This document shows, piece by piece, positions 34,725-43,010 of a stretch of DNA of 46,904 nt (its first letter is position 1; each line of letters begins with the position of its first letter). The DNA is from an uncultured Ruminococcus sp. GTDB lineage: Bacteria; Bacillota; Clostridia; Oscillospirales; Acutalibacteraceae. The notes beneath the pieces are model-generated. The model was not told where the DNA came from and did no database searches. It saw only the letters and a list, made by a program, of their open reading frames with translations. The position numbers and the translations under genes were made by a program. The stretch lies in NCBI GenBank assembly GCA_902778175.1, contig CACYWT010000044.1, positions 1-46,904 of the forward strand, written 5' to 3'.

Positions 34725-35651
34725 TCAGCCCTTTACAGCGCCGCCTGTTACACCTGCAACATAGAATCTCTGCATGATTATGAAGAGTATCGTAATCGGG
34801 ATAGCGATAAGAACCGCACCTGCGCAGAAAGTTGTGAAGTATTCGGTGATATGCTCAGGCTCGAGCATTGAGTAAAGACCGAGAGCAACTGTGAAGTTGT
34901 CTTTGTTAGCCTTCATGAAGTAGCTTACGAAGATGTAGTCGCCCCACGGACCTATGAACGTTGTAAGTGCCGTATAAACGATGATCGGCTTTGAAAGCGG
35001 AAGAATGATGATCCAGAAGATCTGGTTTCTTGTCGCGCCGTCGATCTTTGCAGCCTCGTCGAGTGAACGCGGGATCGTATCGAAGAAGCCCTTTGATACC
35101 TGATATCCAAGACCTGCGCCTGCGGAATATACAAGGATAAGTCCGAACAGTGACTGTTTCAGACCGAAGATTTCCATGATGTTGTATGTAGCTGCCATTG
35201 ACATGAAGCCCGGGAACATACCAAGGATAAGACCGAGGTTAAGGAAAGTCTTACGGCTCTTGAAACGAAGTCTTGAGAATGCGTAGCTTACCATGAGAAT
35301 GATAAGTGTTGAGATAATGCATGAGCAGATCGCAACGAATAATGTATTGAGGATCCACTTGCCGTAGGGATAGATCATTTCGCTCTGGGGAACGATCTCG
35401 CCCGTAACGTCATCGCGCTCAACGAAAAGTCTTATAAAGTTATCGAATGTCCACTGTTTCGGGAAAAGATATGAGGTAGAAATACCGGGTTCTCCTCTGA
35501 ATGCCTGTATTACCAGCCAGAAGATCGGGAAGATCCAGAGAACAACCATTATCGAAAGGATAATATATATCGCGATATTTGCAGCTCTTCTCTTTGCTGC
35601 ATAACCTGCCTGCATATTATTATTCGGTGATTGTACAGATACATTTGTCAT
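34725..35651 (-). CDS. malG: Maltodextrin ABC importer permease, MalG type
   Basis: A 308-residue inner permease with six membrane helices. The cytosolic EAA loop reads IPRSLDEAAKIDGATRNQIF, which docks to the ATPase. A Lys/Arg-rich N-terminus of about 27 residues precedes the first helix. Its start overlaps malF by four bases. It forms the transport pore with the MalF-type subunit and takes sugar from the MalE-type lipoprotein. Substrate is inferred from the linked amylase. It could be named GanQ or MdxG-like. Confidence 0.92.
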   Translation of the reverse strand: MTNVSVQSPNNNMQAGYAAKRRAANIAIYIILSIMVVLWIFPIFWLVIQAFRGEPGISTSYLFPKQWTFDNFIRLFVERDDVTGEIVPQSEMIYPYGKWILNTLFVAICSCIISTLIILMVSYAFSRLRFKSRKTFLNLGLILGMFPGFMSMAATYNIMEIFGLKQSLFGLILVYSAGAGLGYQVSKGFFDTIPRSLDEAAKIDGATRNQIFWIIILPLSKPIIVYTALTTFIGPWGDYIFVSYFMKANKDNFTVALGLYSMLEPEHITEYFTTFCAGAVLIAIPITILFIIMQRFYVAGVTGGAVKG

Positions 35652-37183
35652 GAGAATTCCTCCTCATTCTTTGATGATTTGGACATATTGAATGTAATAA
35701 GCGAGCCGGCTGCGCAGAAGATGAATACGAAGATACCGATTACTGCTGCGAGGTTGAAGTCCGAGGTATTAACTGTCAGTTTATACAGCCATGTTACAAG
35801 AAGGTCTGTCTGACCTGCTTTGTAGTAGGACGCCGGGCTCGGTCCACCGCCTGTAAGGAAGTAGATAACGTTGAAGTTATTGATATTGCCTACGAATGTA
35901 GTGATAAGGTAGGGGGTGGTTACAAAGAATATGTACGGGAATGTGATCTTGGTGAACTGCTGTACTGCATTTGCACCGTCGATACGAGCACTCTCATAAA
36001 GATCCTCAGGGATATTCATAAGAAGACCGGAGGAAATAAGCATTGTGTACGGGATACCGACCCACATATTGACGATAATTACTGTAACTCTCGCCCATGT
36101 AACATCGGTAAGGAAGGGGAACTGTGTACCCCAAAGTACATTAAGACCGGTGGATTCACCGAGGAGAAGTCTCATGATAAGGAGTGTTACGAACTGAGGA
36201 ACAGCTGCTGTGATAACGAACATTGTTCTCCAGAAAGCCTTGAACTTGATCTCCTTCTTATTGATCATGAGTGCAAGGATAATACCGAAAATGTAGTTTG
36301 TGAAGGTTGCGAAAACTGCCCATACGAGTGTCCATACGAGAATCTTTCCGAATGTTTCGGATTTCATCGGGTTGGAATAGAATACGTCTGCGAAGTTTTC
36401 AAAGCCTACCCACCAGTAAAGGTTTCCGGGCGGCTGGTGATCAATATCATAGTTTGTGAAGGCTATACAGATCGTGAACAGGATCGGAAGAACCGTGAAG
36501 AGAAGCAGAAGAACTACCGGAATAACAAGAAGAGTAACATGGAAACGCTCGTCAAGGAACATTTTCAGTTCTTCTATTGTACCCATCGGCTTTTTGCCGC
36601 TCTTGATGATCTCATAGCTGCTGTATGCGCTCTTTGTGTTTGCAATATAGACCGCGAAGAATGCGATCGATACGAGTACTGTAAGAACGAAGAACAGAAG
36701 TATACGGTTTGAATCATCAACCGTATCGACGTTGATCATTTTCTTACCACCAAGTCCGAGGGGATCAACCTCATATCTCGGAGCCTCGCTTCCGATTACG
36801 CCGTTGAAGATCTGGTTGTCATAACCATCGATAACAACATTTGTGCTGTATATCTTTGTAATATAGGTTATGCCGAAGGTTGCCATGAAGTAGAAATATG
36901 CTACCTCAGCTGCAAGGAACAGTAAGCCCTTGCCTATCTGTCTGTGCATCATGCTTCCTGCGCCCATGATGACGTATGAAAGCTTGGTGCCGATATCACC
37001 GTTTACGAATCTTGTACCGTAGTTTTTAAATCCGCGGCCGATGAATATGAATATGCTCTTGAAGAAAAGTCCGATTGCCTTGAAAAGATTCACAATAGCT
37101 CCCGGTATACCGGTAAAGAAGGACTTGATCTTATAGGCTATCTTCTGACCTCTCGTCATCTGGACATAATCAAGATAATCCAT
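35648..37183 (-). CDS. malF: Maltodextrin ABC importer permease, MalF type
   Basis: A 511-residue permease. It has an N-terminal cytosolic, amphipathic stretch (1-85), a hydrophobic segment (about 87-110), an external region, and then the usual permease helices. The EAA loop is IPEDLYESARIDGANAVQQF near 400-420. The length resembles the MalF subfamily with extra N-terminal helices. It is coupled to malG by an ATGA overlap. It is 137 bases downstream of malE, separated by a stem-loop that probably stabilises malE mRNA. Confidence 0.92.
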   Translation of the reverse strand: MDYLDYVQMTRGQKIAYKIKSFFTGIPGAIVNLFKAIGLFFKSIFIFIGRGFKNYGTRFVNGDIGTKLSYVIMGAGSMMHRQIGKGLLFLAAEVAYFYFMATFGITYITKIYSTNVVIDGYDNQIFNGVIGSEAPRYEVDPLGLGGKKMINVDTVDDSNRILLFFVLTVLVSIAFFAVYIANTKSAYSSYEIIKSGKKPMGTIEELKMFLDERFHVTLLVIPVVLLLLFTVLPILFTICIAFTNYDIDHQPPGNLYWWVGFENFADVFYSNPMKSETFGKILVWTLVWAVFATFTNYIFGIILALMINKKEIKFKAFWRTMFVITAAVPQFVTLLIMRLLLGESTGLNVLWGTQFPFLTDVTWARVTVIIVNMWVGIPYTMLISSGLLMNIPEDLYESARIDGANAVQQFTKITFPYIFFVTTPYLITTFVGNINNFNVIYFLTGGGPSPASYYKAGQTDLLVTWLYKLTVNTSDFNLAAVIGIFVFIFCAAGSLITFNMSKSSKNEEEFS

Positions 37184-37236
37184 TCATATAACACTCCTTT
37201 TTGCCGAATAAGCTGTCTGCGTCATACGGTCAAATA

Positions 37237-37269
37237 TGAGCAGCCCGGTTTACTGACCCAAGCTGCTCA
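37237..37269 (-). promoter_or_regulatory. Intercistronic stem-loop between malE and malF
   Basis: TGAGCAGC pairs with GCTGCTCA, with only a weak T-run after it on the minus strand. It is likely a partial terminator or mRNA-stabilising element that raises the binding-protein level over the permeases. Confidence 0.65.
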
Positions 37270-37319
37270 TACCGAACATCTGAATTATAGCAAACAATAA
37301 TATAAAGTTTTAATTTTTA

Positions 37320-38759
37320 TCAGTCGCCTTCGATCTGAGTAACGATCTGCTGGAGGCCTTCCTGAAGCTCAGCATCAGTTTTTGCGCCCTTAGCTGTTAC
37401 GATATCGCCGCCGAAGCCGCCGATATTTGTTGACCAGTACTTGGAGCTTACGCTCTGACCCTGTGCGTGTGAGAAGGGCTTCTGAGCCTCGATAGCCTGA
37501 AGTGCCGGATCAGCCTTAACCTTATCGTTTTCGAGAGCTGTCTTGCTGGTCGGGATAAGACCTCTTGTTTCATAGCGCTTGAGCTGTGAGTCGCTGTTTG
37601 TGAGATAGTAAGCAAGTGTCTGAGCAGTTACCGGGAACTTGGTAAATGCGTTTACGCCTACGACCTTATATCCGCCGAAGGAGTGGAGCTGTACCTGCTT
37701 GCCGTCGATAAGAGCTGTCGGGAGTTTAGCTGCGCCGACATTTTCTTCGCCGATAGCTTCCTTGATAGCCGGACCTTCCCATGTACCGATAACAGCTGCT
37801 GCCATTAAACCGTCTGCGAAGCCCTGCTGTACAACTGCGTTGTCACCTGATGTACCTGCGCTGCCCTTGAAGCCTGCACCTACCTTTTCGGAAATATGGC
37901 ACATTGCCTTTGCAGCGTTAAGACCCTCGGTAGTATTGAATGTAGCCTTCTGAACCTTTGTTGAGTTATCATATGTGATCTCGCAGCCTGCTGCAAAGAA
38001 GAATGCTGCATTGTACCAACCGTTGCCGAGGTTAAAGTATACGCACTTATTCTGTGCGTTTGCTGTTTCGATCATCTTGTCGAGATCTGCAACATCTGCC
38101 TCGGTCTTGAATACTCTTTTGTCGTAATACATGAAGAAACCGTTGTCAGATGTCTTCGGGTATGCATAAGCTGTGCCGTTCTGTGAGCATACAGCTACAG
38201 AGTCATCTGTGTTGTTAGCCTTTACGTTCTGCTGGAACAGAGGACCTACCTCTGCGAGTGCCTTAGCGGATACGAGAGTTGAAAGCTGGTCATCAGCGAA
38301 GTTGAATACATCTGCGCCGTCCTTCGGGGACTCAAGGATCTTACCGCCTGCCTTGTCCTCGCCGTAGGAGGAGTTGACCTTGATATCAAACTTATATCTG
38401 CTGTCGCTATACTTTTCCTTGAACTCTTTTACAAGAGTCTTTTCAAATTTGCTGTCATCTGATGAGCACCAGAGTTCGAGCTTGATCGTGCCGTCGTTCT
38501 TTGAAGCTTCCTCAGCCATAGCAGCCTTGATCGTTTCGATCGTACCCGGATCGTCGATATTTGTAACTGTGCTTGTACCGTCAACTACGGAAGCGTCGCC
38601 GGATGCTGCCGATGCATCGCCGGAAGCTGTGGAAGTGCTGCCGGAGGTCGCAGTGCTTGTCTTGGTTGCGTTGTTGTTGCTGCTGCAGCCTGCAAGAGCT
38701 GTAGCCGCCATCATTGCAGTGAGCACCAGAGCAAGTGCTCTCTTAGTTTTTGTAACCAT
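37320..38759 (-). CDS. malE: Maltodextrin-binding lipoprotein of ABC importer
   Basis: A 479-residue solute-binding lipoprotein (family SBP_bac_1). The signal ends at ALAGC with C25 as lipid anchor, followed by an unusually long Ser/Thr/Ala/Asp linker (about 26-75). The mature domain includes KLELWCSSDDSKFEKTLVKE and a C-terminal KYWSTNIGGFGGDI block. It captures maltodextrins at the cell surface for MalFG. It is first gene of the cluster, with its own promoter and a structured leader. AGAGGGATC precedes the ATG. No MalK-type ATPase is in the window, so a shared one is probably used. Confidence 0.93.
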   Translation of the reverse strand: MVTKTKRALALVLTAMMAATALAGCSSNNNATKTSTATSGSTSTASGDASAASGDASVVDGTSTVTNIDDPGTIETIKAAMAEEASKNDGTIKLELWCSSDDSKFEKTLVKEFKEKYSDSRYKFDIKVNSSYGEDKAGGKILESPKDGADVFNFADDQLSTLVSAKALAEVGPLFQQNVKANNTDDSVAVCSQNGTAYAYPKTSDNGFFMYYDKRVFKTEADVADLDKMIETANAQNKCVYFNLGNGWYNAAFFFAAGCEITYDNSTKVQKATFNTTEGLNAAKAMCHISEKVGAGFKGSAGTSGDNAVVQQGFADGLMAAAVIGTWEGPAIKEAIGEENVGAAKLPTALIDGKQVQLHSFGGYKVVGVNAFTKFPVTAQTLAYYLTNSDSQLKRYETRGLIPTSKTALENDKVKADPALQAIEAQKPFSHAQGQSVSSKYWSTNIGGFGGDIVTAKGAKTDAELQEGLQQIVTQIEGD

Positions 38760-38815
38760 TGTAATGATCCCTCTTTCTGAAAATATTATTTATCGCGCAC
38801 ACAAACGTGCCTGAC

Positions 38816-38877
38816 GGTCGACGATACCGACTGCGGGTCTTGACTGCGCAAAAGCAGAAACCGGGCATTCGTCGACC
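38816..38877 (-). promoter_or_regulatory. Stem-loop in the malE 5' leader
   Basis: A perfect 9-base stem, GGTCGACGA with TCGTCGACC, encloses 44 bases with a small inner hairpin (CTGC ... GCAG). It begins about ten bases into the transcript. No known riboswitch is recognised; mRNA protection or protein binding are possible. Confidence 0.5.
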
Positions 38878-38886
38878 ACTGTAATA

Positions 38887-38915
38887 ATGATATCATAAGG
38901 AATGGGGGATTTCAA
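38887..38915 (-). promoter_or_regulatory. Promoter of malEFG
   Basis: Minus-strand TTGAAA and TATCAT with a 17-base spacer. The leader is about 120 bases. No clear LacI-type palindrome was found next to it. Confidence 0.7.
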
Positions 38916-39244
38916 TGGTAAGTTGTCATTTTTATCTATATTCATAATTGAGGTTTTGATTTTTTGTTAAACTATCCAAACAAATATTAATTTTTCGTAT
39001 ATTTCACTAAATTGTACATCTGTTTTTTGTTAATTCGGCTCGATTTCTTCTTGTGCAAAATATCTATATCATATTTTAACACTTTTGAAATATTGTTTCG
39101 GATTTGTTAAATTTGCAACGTACCGAAAGCATTTTACCAACAAAAAACTGCTTTTTTTAGGGTCATATGTCAAAATACACAAAGCATTATTTCTGCACCT
39201 ATAACCAAGTTTTCACCTGCACTTTTGTGCAATTATTTTAAAAA
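38916..39244. other. AT-rich intergenic region without a gene
   Basis: Between ytaF and the malE promoter. It contains several TTTGTTAA words and a weak A-rich/T-rich hairpin near 39126-39160 (AAAGCA ... TGCTTT). No convincing gene or RNA is seen. It may hold carbon-source control sites for malE. Confidence 0.5.
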
Positions 39245-39868
39245 TCAGAAAACGAATCTGAGAATTCCGGTCAGCACAAGGATAGCCGCCGAAAGCAGCG
39301 AAAGCCACAATTGTCTTATCCCCCTGCGTCTGCCCGCAAATCTGCCGGCAAATTCCCCGGCGCAAAGCAGCAGTAGCTGGAACCCGCCGCACAAAAGAGG
39401 TATCAGCGCCGCACTTCCGCCGACCGCCGCGCCTATCCCGGCGGAAAAGGAATCCGCCGAAAGCGCTGCGCCGATATAAGCGGCTTCCCTGAGATCGACC
39501 GAGCGCGAACCGTCACCGTCACAGGCGGCAGGATCGCGGATTATTTCCGCAGTTTTTCCGAGAGGGGTCTTTGAATCGGGAGATGCGGCCCTGCCGCGTC
39601 TTTCCTCAATGAAAGCGCCTGCCGCGGTATATGCGCCCAGAGCGATAAGCATTATTGCTCCTATAGCCGTTCCTGTTCCGGCAGGCAGCGCACCCGACAA
39701 TACATTTCCAAGCGCCGCCGCAAGTCCCGTTACCGCAAGCGACACTGCGCATATCACTATTTTTGACACCGGGGGCATTTTTATCCCCCTGACAGCGCAT
39801 GACGCGCCGATACCGAAAGCGTCTATACTCAGTGCTGCCGAAAGCACCGTAAGCTCCGCAATATTCAC
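39245..39868 (-). CDS. ytaF: Sporulation membrane protein YtaF (MntP-like family)
   Basis: About 207 residues with six membrane helices. Two repeats each carry the ALSIDAFGIG or ALSADSFSAG motif, whose Asp residues mark the MntP/YtaF superfamily. The central loop has IRDPAACDGDGSRSVDLREA, an Asp-rich block typical of YtaF. MntP relatives export manganese; YtaF is linked to sporulation, with no defined substrate. The GTG at 39868 is chosen because GAAGGGCGG lies before it. An ATG eight codons upstream lacks such a site. It appears monocistronic. Confidence 0.88.
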   Translation of the reverse strand: MNIAELTVLSAALSIDAFGIGASCAVRGIKMPPVSKIVICAVSLAVTGLAAALGNVLSGALPAGTGTAIGAIMLIALGAYTAAGAFIEERRGRAASPDSKTPLGKTAEIIRDPAACDGDGSRSVDLREAAYIGAALSADSFSAGIGAAVGGSAALIPLLCGGFQLLLLCAGEFAGRFAGRRRGIRQLWLSLLSAAILVLTGILRFVF

Positions 39869-39942
39869 ACTATTCCGCCCTTCACACTTCATAGTATCAT
39901 ACTATGCCCGGTATGAAGAGCTGTGAAAAAACTCTTCCGCAC

Positions 39943-39969
39943 AAAAAAAGCGCCTTGCGGCACTTTTTT
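39943..39969 (-). terminator. Terminator of the small membrane protein pair
   Basis: On the minus strand AAAGTGCC pairs with GGCGCTTT around a GCAA tetraloop, followed by further T residues. Confidence 0.88.
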
Positions 39970-39971
39970 AT

Positions 39972-40259
39972 TTATTGTTTGTTCCCGTCCTTTTCATTAT
40001 CATCGCCGCCGTTTTTCCGCGACGCCAGATATATGACAACACACAGGATCACTGCCGCAGCAGAAATACCCCTGAATATCCATCCGTATGCGCCGTGCAT
40101 AAGGTCAACGGGCATAAGCTCGTTGGCAAACCACCATACAGACAGAAACAGGAAATATATCCCCACAGGAACAATGACAGGATTCAGCCTGCGAAAGCTC
40201 ACAAGCATCATTATTCCTGCCACAAGCCACATTATTCCATAAATATATCCCAAGATCAA
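39972..40259 (-). CDS. Small membrane protein, three helices (95 residues)
   Basis: Unrecognised. It has hydrophobic segments near 4-20, 27-45 and 63-82 and a highly charged tail, RKNGGDDNEKDGNKQ. The middle FLFLSVWWFANELMP resembles FFLFEGVWLLLDYAF in the next gene upstream, so the two look like ancient tandem paralogues. The gap between them is 21 bases and they share one terminator. Role unknown. Confidence 0.8.
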   Translation of the reverse strand: MILGYIYGIMWLVAGIMMLVSFRRLNPVIVPVGIYFLFLSVWWFANELMPVDLMHGAYGWIFRGISAAAVILCVVIYLASRKNGGDDNEKDGNKQ

Positions 40260-40280
40260 AACTCCCCGTTGCGGCGCGGA

Positions 40281-40586
40281 TCAGCGCTTTCTTTTAGCCA
40301 GATCCGTTCCCCTTTCAGTTTTCTTTCTGTCAGAGCCTAAAAGAATATTCAGGACAAAGAACACCACTATCGCTGTTATCCCTATATAATGTATCAGATC
40401 CATAAATACATTGTCCGGCACGATCTGGCGGAAAGCATAGTCGAGCAATAACCATACTCCCTCGAACAGAAAAAACAGCGCAAAGGGACGATAATACCGG
40501 AAGCTCCTCATTCTCGGGCTGAACATTATCGTTGCGGCGGCAAGACACGCCACAGCGGCTATAATGGCAAATACCATAACTATCAC
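40281..40586 (-). CDS. Small membrane protein, three helices (101 residues)
   Basis: Unrecognised. It has hydrophobic segments near 3-21, 32-48 and 67-84 and a basic tail, DRKKTERGTDLAKRKR. It is first of a two-gene unit with a related small membrane protein. The layout (three helices, polar charged tail) is the same in both. The MITE lies about 80 bases upstream and could affect its expression. Confidence 0.8.
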   Translation of the reverse strand: MIVMVFAIIAAVACLAAATIMFSPRMRSFRYYRPFALFFLFEGVWLLLDYAFRQIVPDNVFMDLIHYIGITAIVVFFVLNILLGSDRKKTERGTDLAKRKR

Positions 40587-40666
40587 TCTCCGTTACACTG
40601 TATTCCGGGTTTACGGCGCGGCTGAAACAACGAACCTCCGCGCACAAATACCCTGAATAACAAATC

Positions 40667-40815
40667 TAGGGCAATACCGCACAAAGATAGTGCCGCAGAT
40701 GCGCCGTCTATTTTTTCGTCAGATTGTGCAAAACGAGCGCAGTTAACCTGACGGTTATCAAGCGAGTTAGATGTGGTGCTAAGCCGCAAGGCGGTCTTTG
40801 TGCGGTGTTGCCCTA
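40667..40815. mobile_element. 149-bp MITE with near-perfect terminal inverted repeats
   Basis: The ends carry GGGCAATACCGCACAAAG and CTTTGTGCGGTGTTGCCC, differing at one position, and both are flanked by TA. A TA duplication suggests mobilisation by an IS630/mariner-type transposase. The interior has further small inverted words (CGTCAG, CTGACG) and no gene. A short minus-strand open frame through it (40583-40789) is treated as non-coding. Confidence 0.8.
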
Positions 40816-40960
40816 AATAAAATTATACTTTGTCGTGAACAAAAAATCAAGTATTTGCTTATTGATAACGGCAATTAAAAATAATAAGTCCCGGTTTTAT
40901 AACGAATTGTAATTTCATAAATTAATCTACGAATCGTATAATAAAAAATAAAAAAAACTC

Positions 40961-40989
40961 TTGCATTTTACATTTCGCAGTGCTATAAT
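40961..40989 (+). promoter_or_regulatory. Promoter of the 5S rRNA gene
   Basis: TTGCAT and TATAAT with a 17-base spacer, about 30 bases before the 5S gene. Confidence 0.9.
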
Positions 40990-41019
40990 AATTGAGTCGT
41001 CAGAAACGACAGAAAAATA

Positions 41020-41135
<116 letters not shown>

Positions 41136-41141
41136 ATCTGA

Positions 41142-41172
41142 AACAGCCGCCCAATAGGGCGGTTGTTTTTTT
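41142..41172 (+). terminator. Terminator of the 5S gene
   Basis: AACAGCCGCCC pairs with GGGCGGTTGTT and is followed by a T-run. It separates the 5S gene from prfC. Confidence 0.93.
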
Positions 41173-41215
41173 GCCGGACTAATACAAAAAGGAAAAAGAT
41201 CAGGAGGAAATCAGC

Positions 41216-42805
41216 TTGGCAATCACGAATAAGGAACTTATCGAAAAACGCAGGACCTTTGCTATAATCTCCCACCCGGACGCCGGAAAGACTACGCTTA
41301 CGGAGAAGCTTCTGCTTTATACCGGAACGATACAGCTTGCCGGATCGGTCAAGGGAAAAAAGACAGACAAACACGCCGTTTCCGACTGGATGGAAATAGA
41401 AAAGCAGCGCGGTATCTCCGTCACCTCTTCTGTAATGCAGTTCAATTACGGCGGATACTGTATAAATATAATCGACACACCCGGTCACCAGGATTTCTCC
41501 GAGGACACATACCGCACGCTTATGGCTGCCGATTCCGCAGTCATGGTCATCGACGCATCAAAGGGCGTTGAGGCTCAGACGCGCAAGCTTTTCAAGGTCT
41601 GCGTAATGCGCCATATCCCGATATTCACATTTATAAACAAAATGGACAGAGAATCACGCAGCCCCTACGAGCTGCTTGAAGACATAGAAAACGTCCTCGG
41701 CATACACACCTGTCCGATGAACTGGCCTATCGGCTGCGGCAGGGATTTCAAGGGCGTATATGATTTCGGAAAGAAGGAAATACTTGCTTTCACTGCCAAC
41801 AACGGACAGCGCGAGGTAGAGATGGACGAGCTGACCATTGATTCTCCCGAGCTTGATGATCGTCTGGGTGAAACTCTCGCGCAGACGCTCCGCGACGACA
41901 TCGAGCTTTTAGAGGGTGCAGGAGATGATTTCGACCTTGAGCAGGTACGCAGAGGCGAACTTACTCCCGTATTTTTCGGATCGGCGCTTACGAATTTCGG
42001 TGTTGAGCCGTTTCTTGCGCAGTTTTTACAGATGACAACTCCGCCGCTCCCGAGAAAGACCGTTGAGGGCGAGGTTGATCCCTTTGACGACAGTTTTTCG
42101 GCGTTTGTATTCAAGATCCAGGCAAACATGAACAAAGCACACCGTGACAGGATCGCATTCATGCGTATCTGTTCGGGAAAATATGACAAGACCATGGAAG
42201 TCTATCATGTACAGGGCGACAAAAAGATGCGTCTTTCACAGCCCCAGCAGCTCATGGCGCAGGACAGAGAGGTGATCAGCGAGGCTTATGCCGGAGATAT
42301 AATCGGTGTATTTGATCCGGGCATTTTCTCAATTGGCGACACGGTATGTTCGCCGTCGAAGAAAGTACGTTTTGAAGGGATACCGACATTTGCGCCGGAG
42401 CATTTTGCGAGGGTACGGTTAAAGGACACCATGAAGCGCAAGCAATTTGTCAAAGGGATAACGCAGATCGCGCAGGAGGGTGCGATACAGATATTCCAGA
42501 CGCTTGGCGGCGGCATGGAAGAGGTAATAGTAGGTGTTGTCGGAGTACTCCAGTTCGAGGTACTGGAATACAGGCTGAAAAACGAGTATAATGTTGACAT
42601 TGTGCTTGAGCATATGTCATATGAGCTTATCCGATGGATAGAGAATGATGATATTGACCCGAAGGCATTGAATCTCACGACTGACACAAAGCGGATACAG
42701 GATCTGAAAGGAAAGCATCTTCTTCTTTTCACAAGCGAATGGAACATCACATGGGCGCTTGAACACAACAAAGGTCTTACTCTGACAGATTTCAGCAAGA
42801 ATTAG
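41216..42805 (+). CDS. prfC: Peptide chain release factor 3
   Basis: A 529-residue translational GTPase that recycles release factors 1 and 2 from ribosomes. G1 is HPDAGKT (20-26), G3 is DTPGHQDFSEDT, and G4 is NKMD. The RF3-specific C-terminal region (FEVLEYRLKNEYNV ... ALEHNKGL) is complete. It starts at TTG 41216, supported by AGGAGGAAATCAGC directly before it. The protein begins normally for RF3 at this point. A weak start codon with a strong Shine-Dalgarno site may set modest expression. Confidence 0.97.
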   Translation: MAITNKELIEKRRTFAIISHPDAGKTTLTEKLLLYTGTIQLAGSVKGKKTDKHAVSDWMEIEKQRGISVTSSVMQFNYGGYCINIIDTPGHQDFSEDTYRTLMAADSAVMVIDASKGVEAQTRKLFKVCVMRHIPIFTFINKMDRESRSPYELLEDIENVLGIHTCPMNWPIGCGRDFKGVYDFGKKEILAFTANNGQREVEMDELTIDSPELDDRLGETLAQTLRDDIELLEGAGDDFDLEQVRRGELTPVFFGSALTNFGVEPFLAQFLQMTTPPLPRKTVEGEVDPFDDSFSAFVFKIQANMNKAHRDRIAFMRICSGKYDKTMEVYHVQGDKKMRLSQPQQLMAQDREVISEAYAGDIIGVFDPGIFSIGDTVCSPSKKVRFEGIPTFAPEHFARVRLKDTMKRKQFVKGITQIAQEGAIQIFQTLGGGMEEVIVGVVGVLQFEVLEYRLKNEYNVDIVLEHMSYELIRWIENDDIDPKALNLTTDTKRIQDLKGKHLLLFTSEWNITWALEHNKGLTLTDFSKN

Positions 42806-42825
42806 CTCCGGCGGAGGCACTGCGC

Positions 42826-42845
42826 CTTTGTGCGCTGTTGCCTTA
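42826..42845. mobile_element. MITE end fragment behind prfC
   Basis: CTTTGTGCGCTGTTGCCTTA matches the right end of the MITE at 40795-40815 at all but about three positions. No left end was found nearby, so it may be a remnant. It starts 21 bases after the prfC stop. Confidence 0.45.
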
Positions 42846-42874
42846 GTAAAACCCATGTCAAAAAAAAAGAGATC

Positions 42875-42910
42875 GCTGCTGCATCATTATTTGACGCGGC
42901 AGCCTTTTTT
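42875..42910 (+). terminator. Terminator of prfC
   Basis: GCTGCTGC pairs with GCGGCAGC and leads into TTTTTT. Confidence 0.9.
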
Positions 42911-43010
42911 GCATATTAACAGGATAACTCCTATATATATTTTATCATACAGATAATTGCCGCCTTCCGTCCCTCCGCATACAGATCATGAAACGAAAGA
43001 AGGATCAAAT

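Noticed and set aside
42957-43010. Upstream start for the P-type ATPase
   Set aside because: The earlier ATG has no ribosome site, while AAGAAGGATC precedes the ATG at 43011, where the conserved protein begins.
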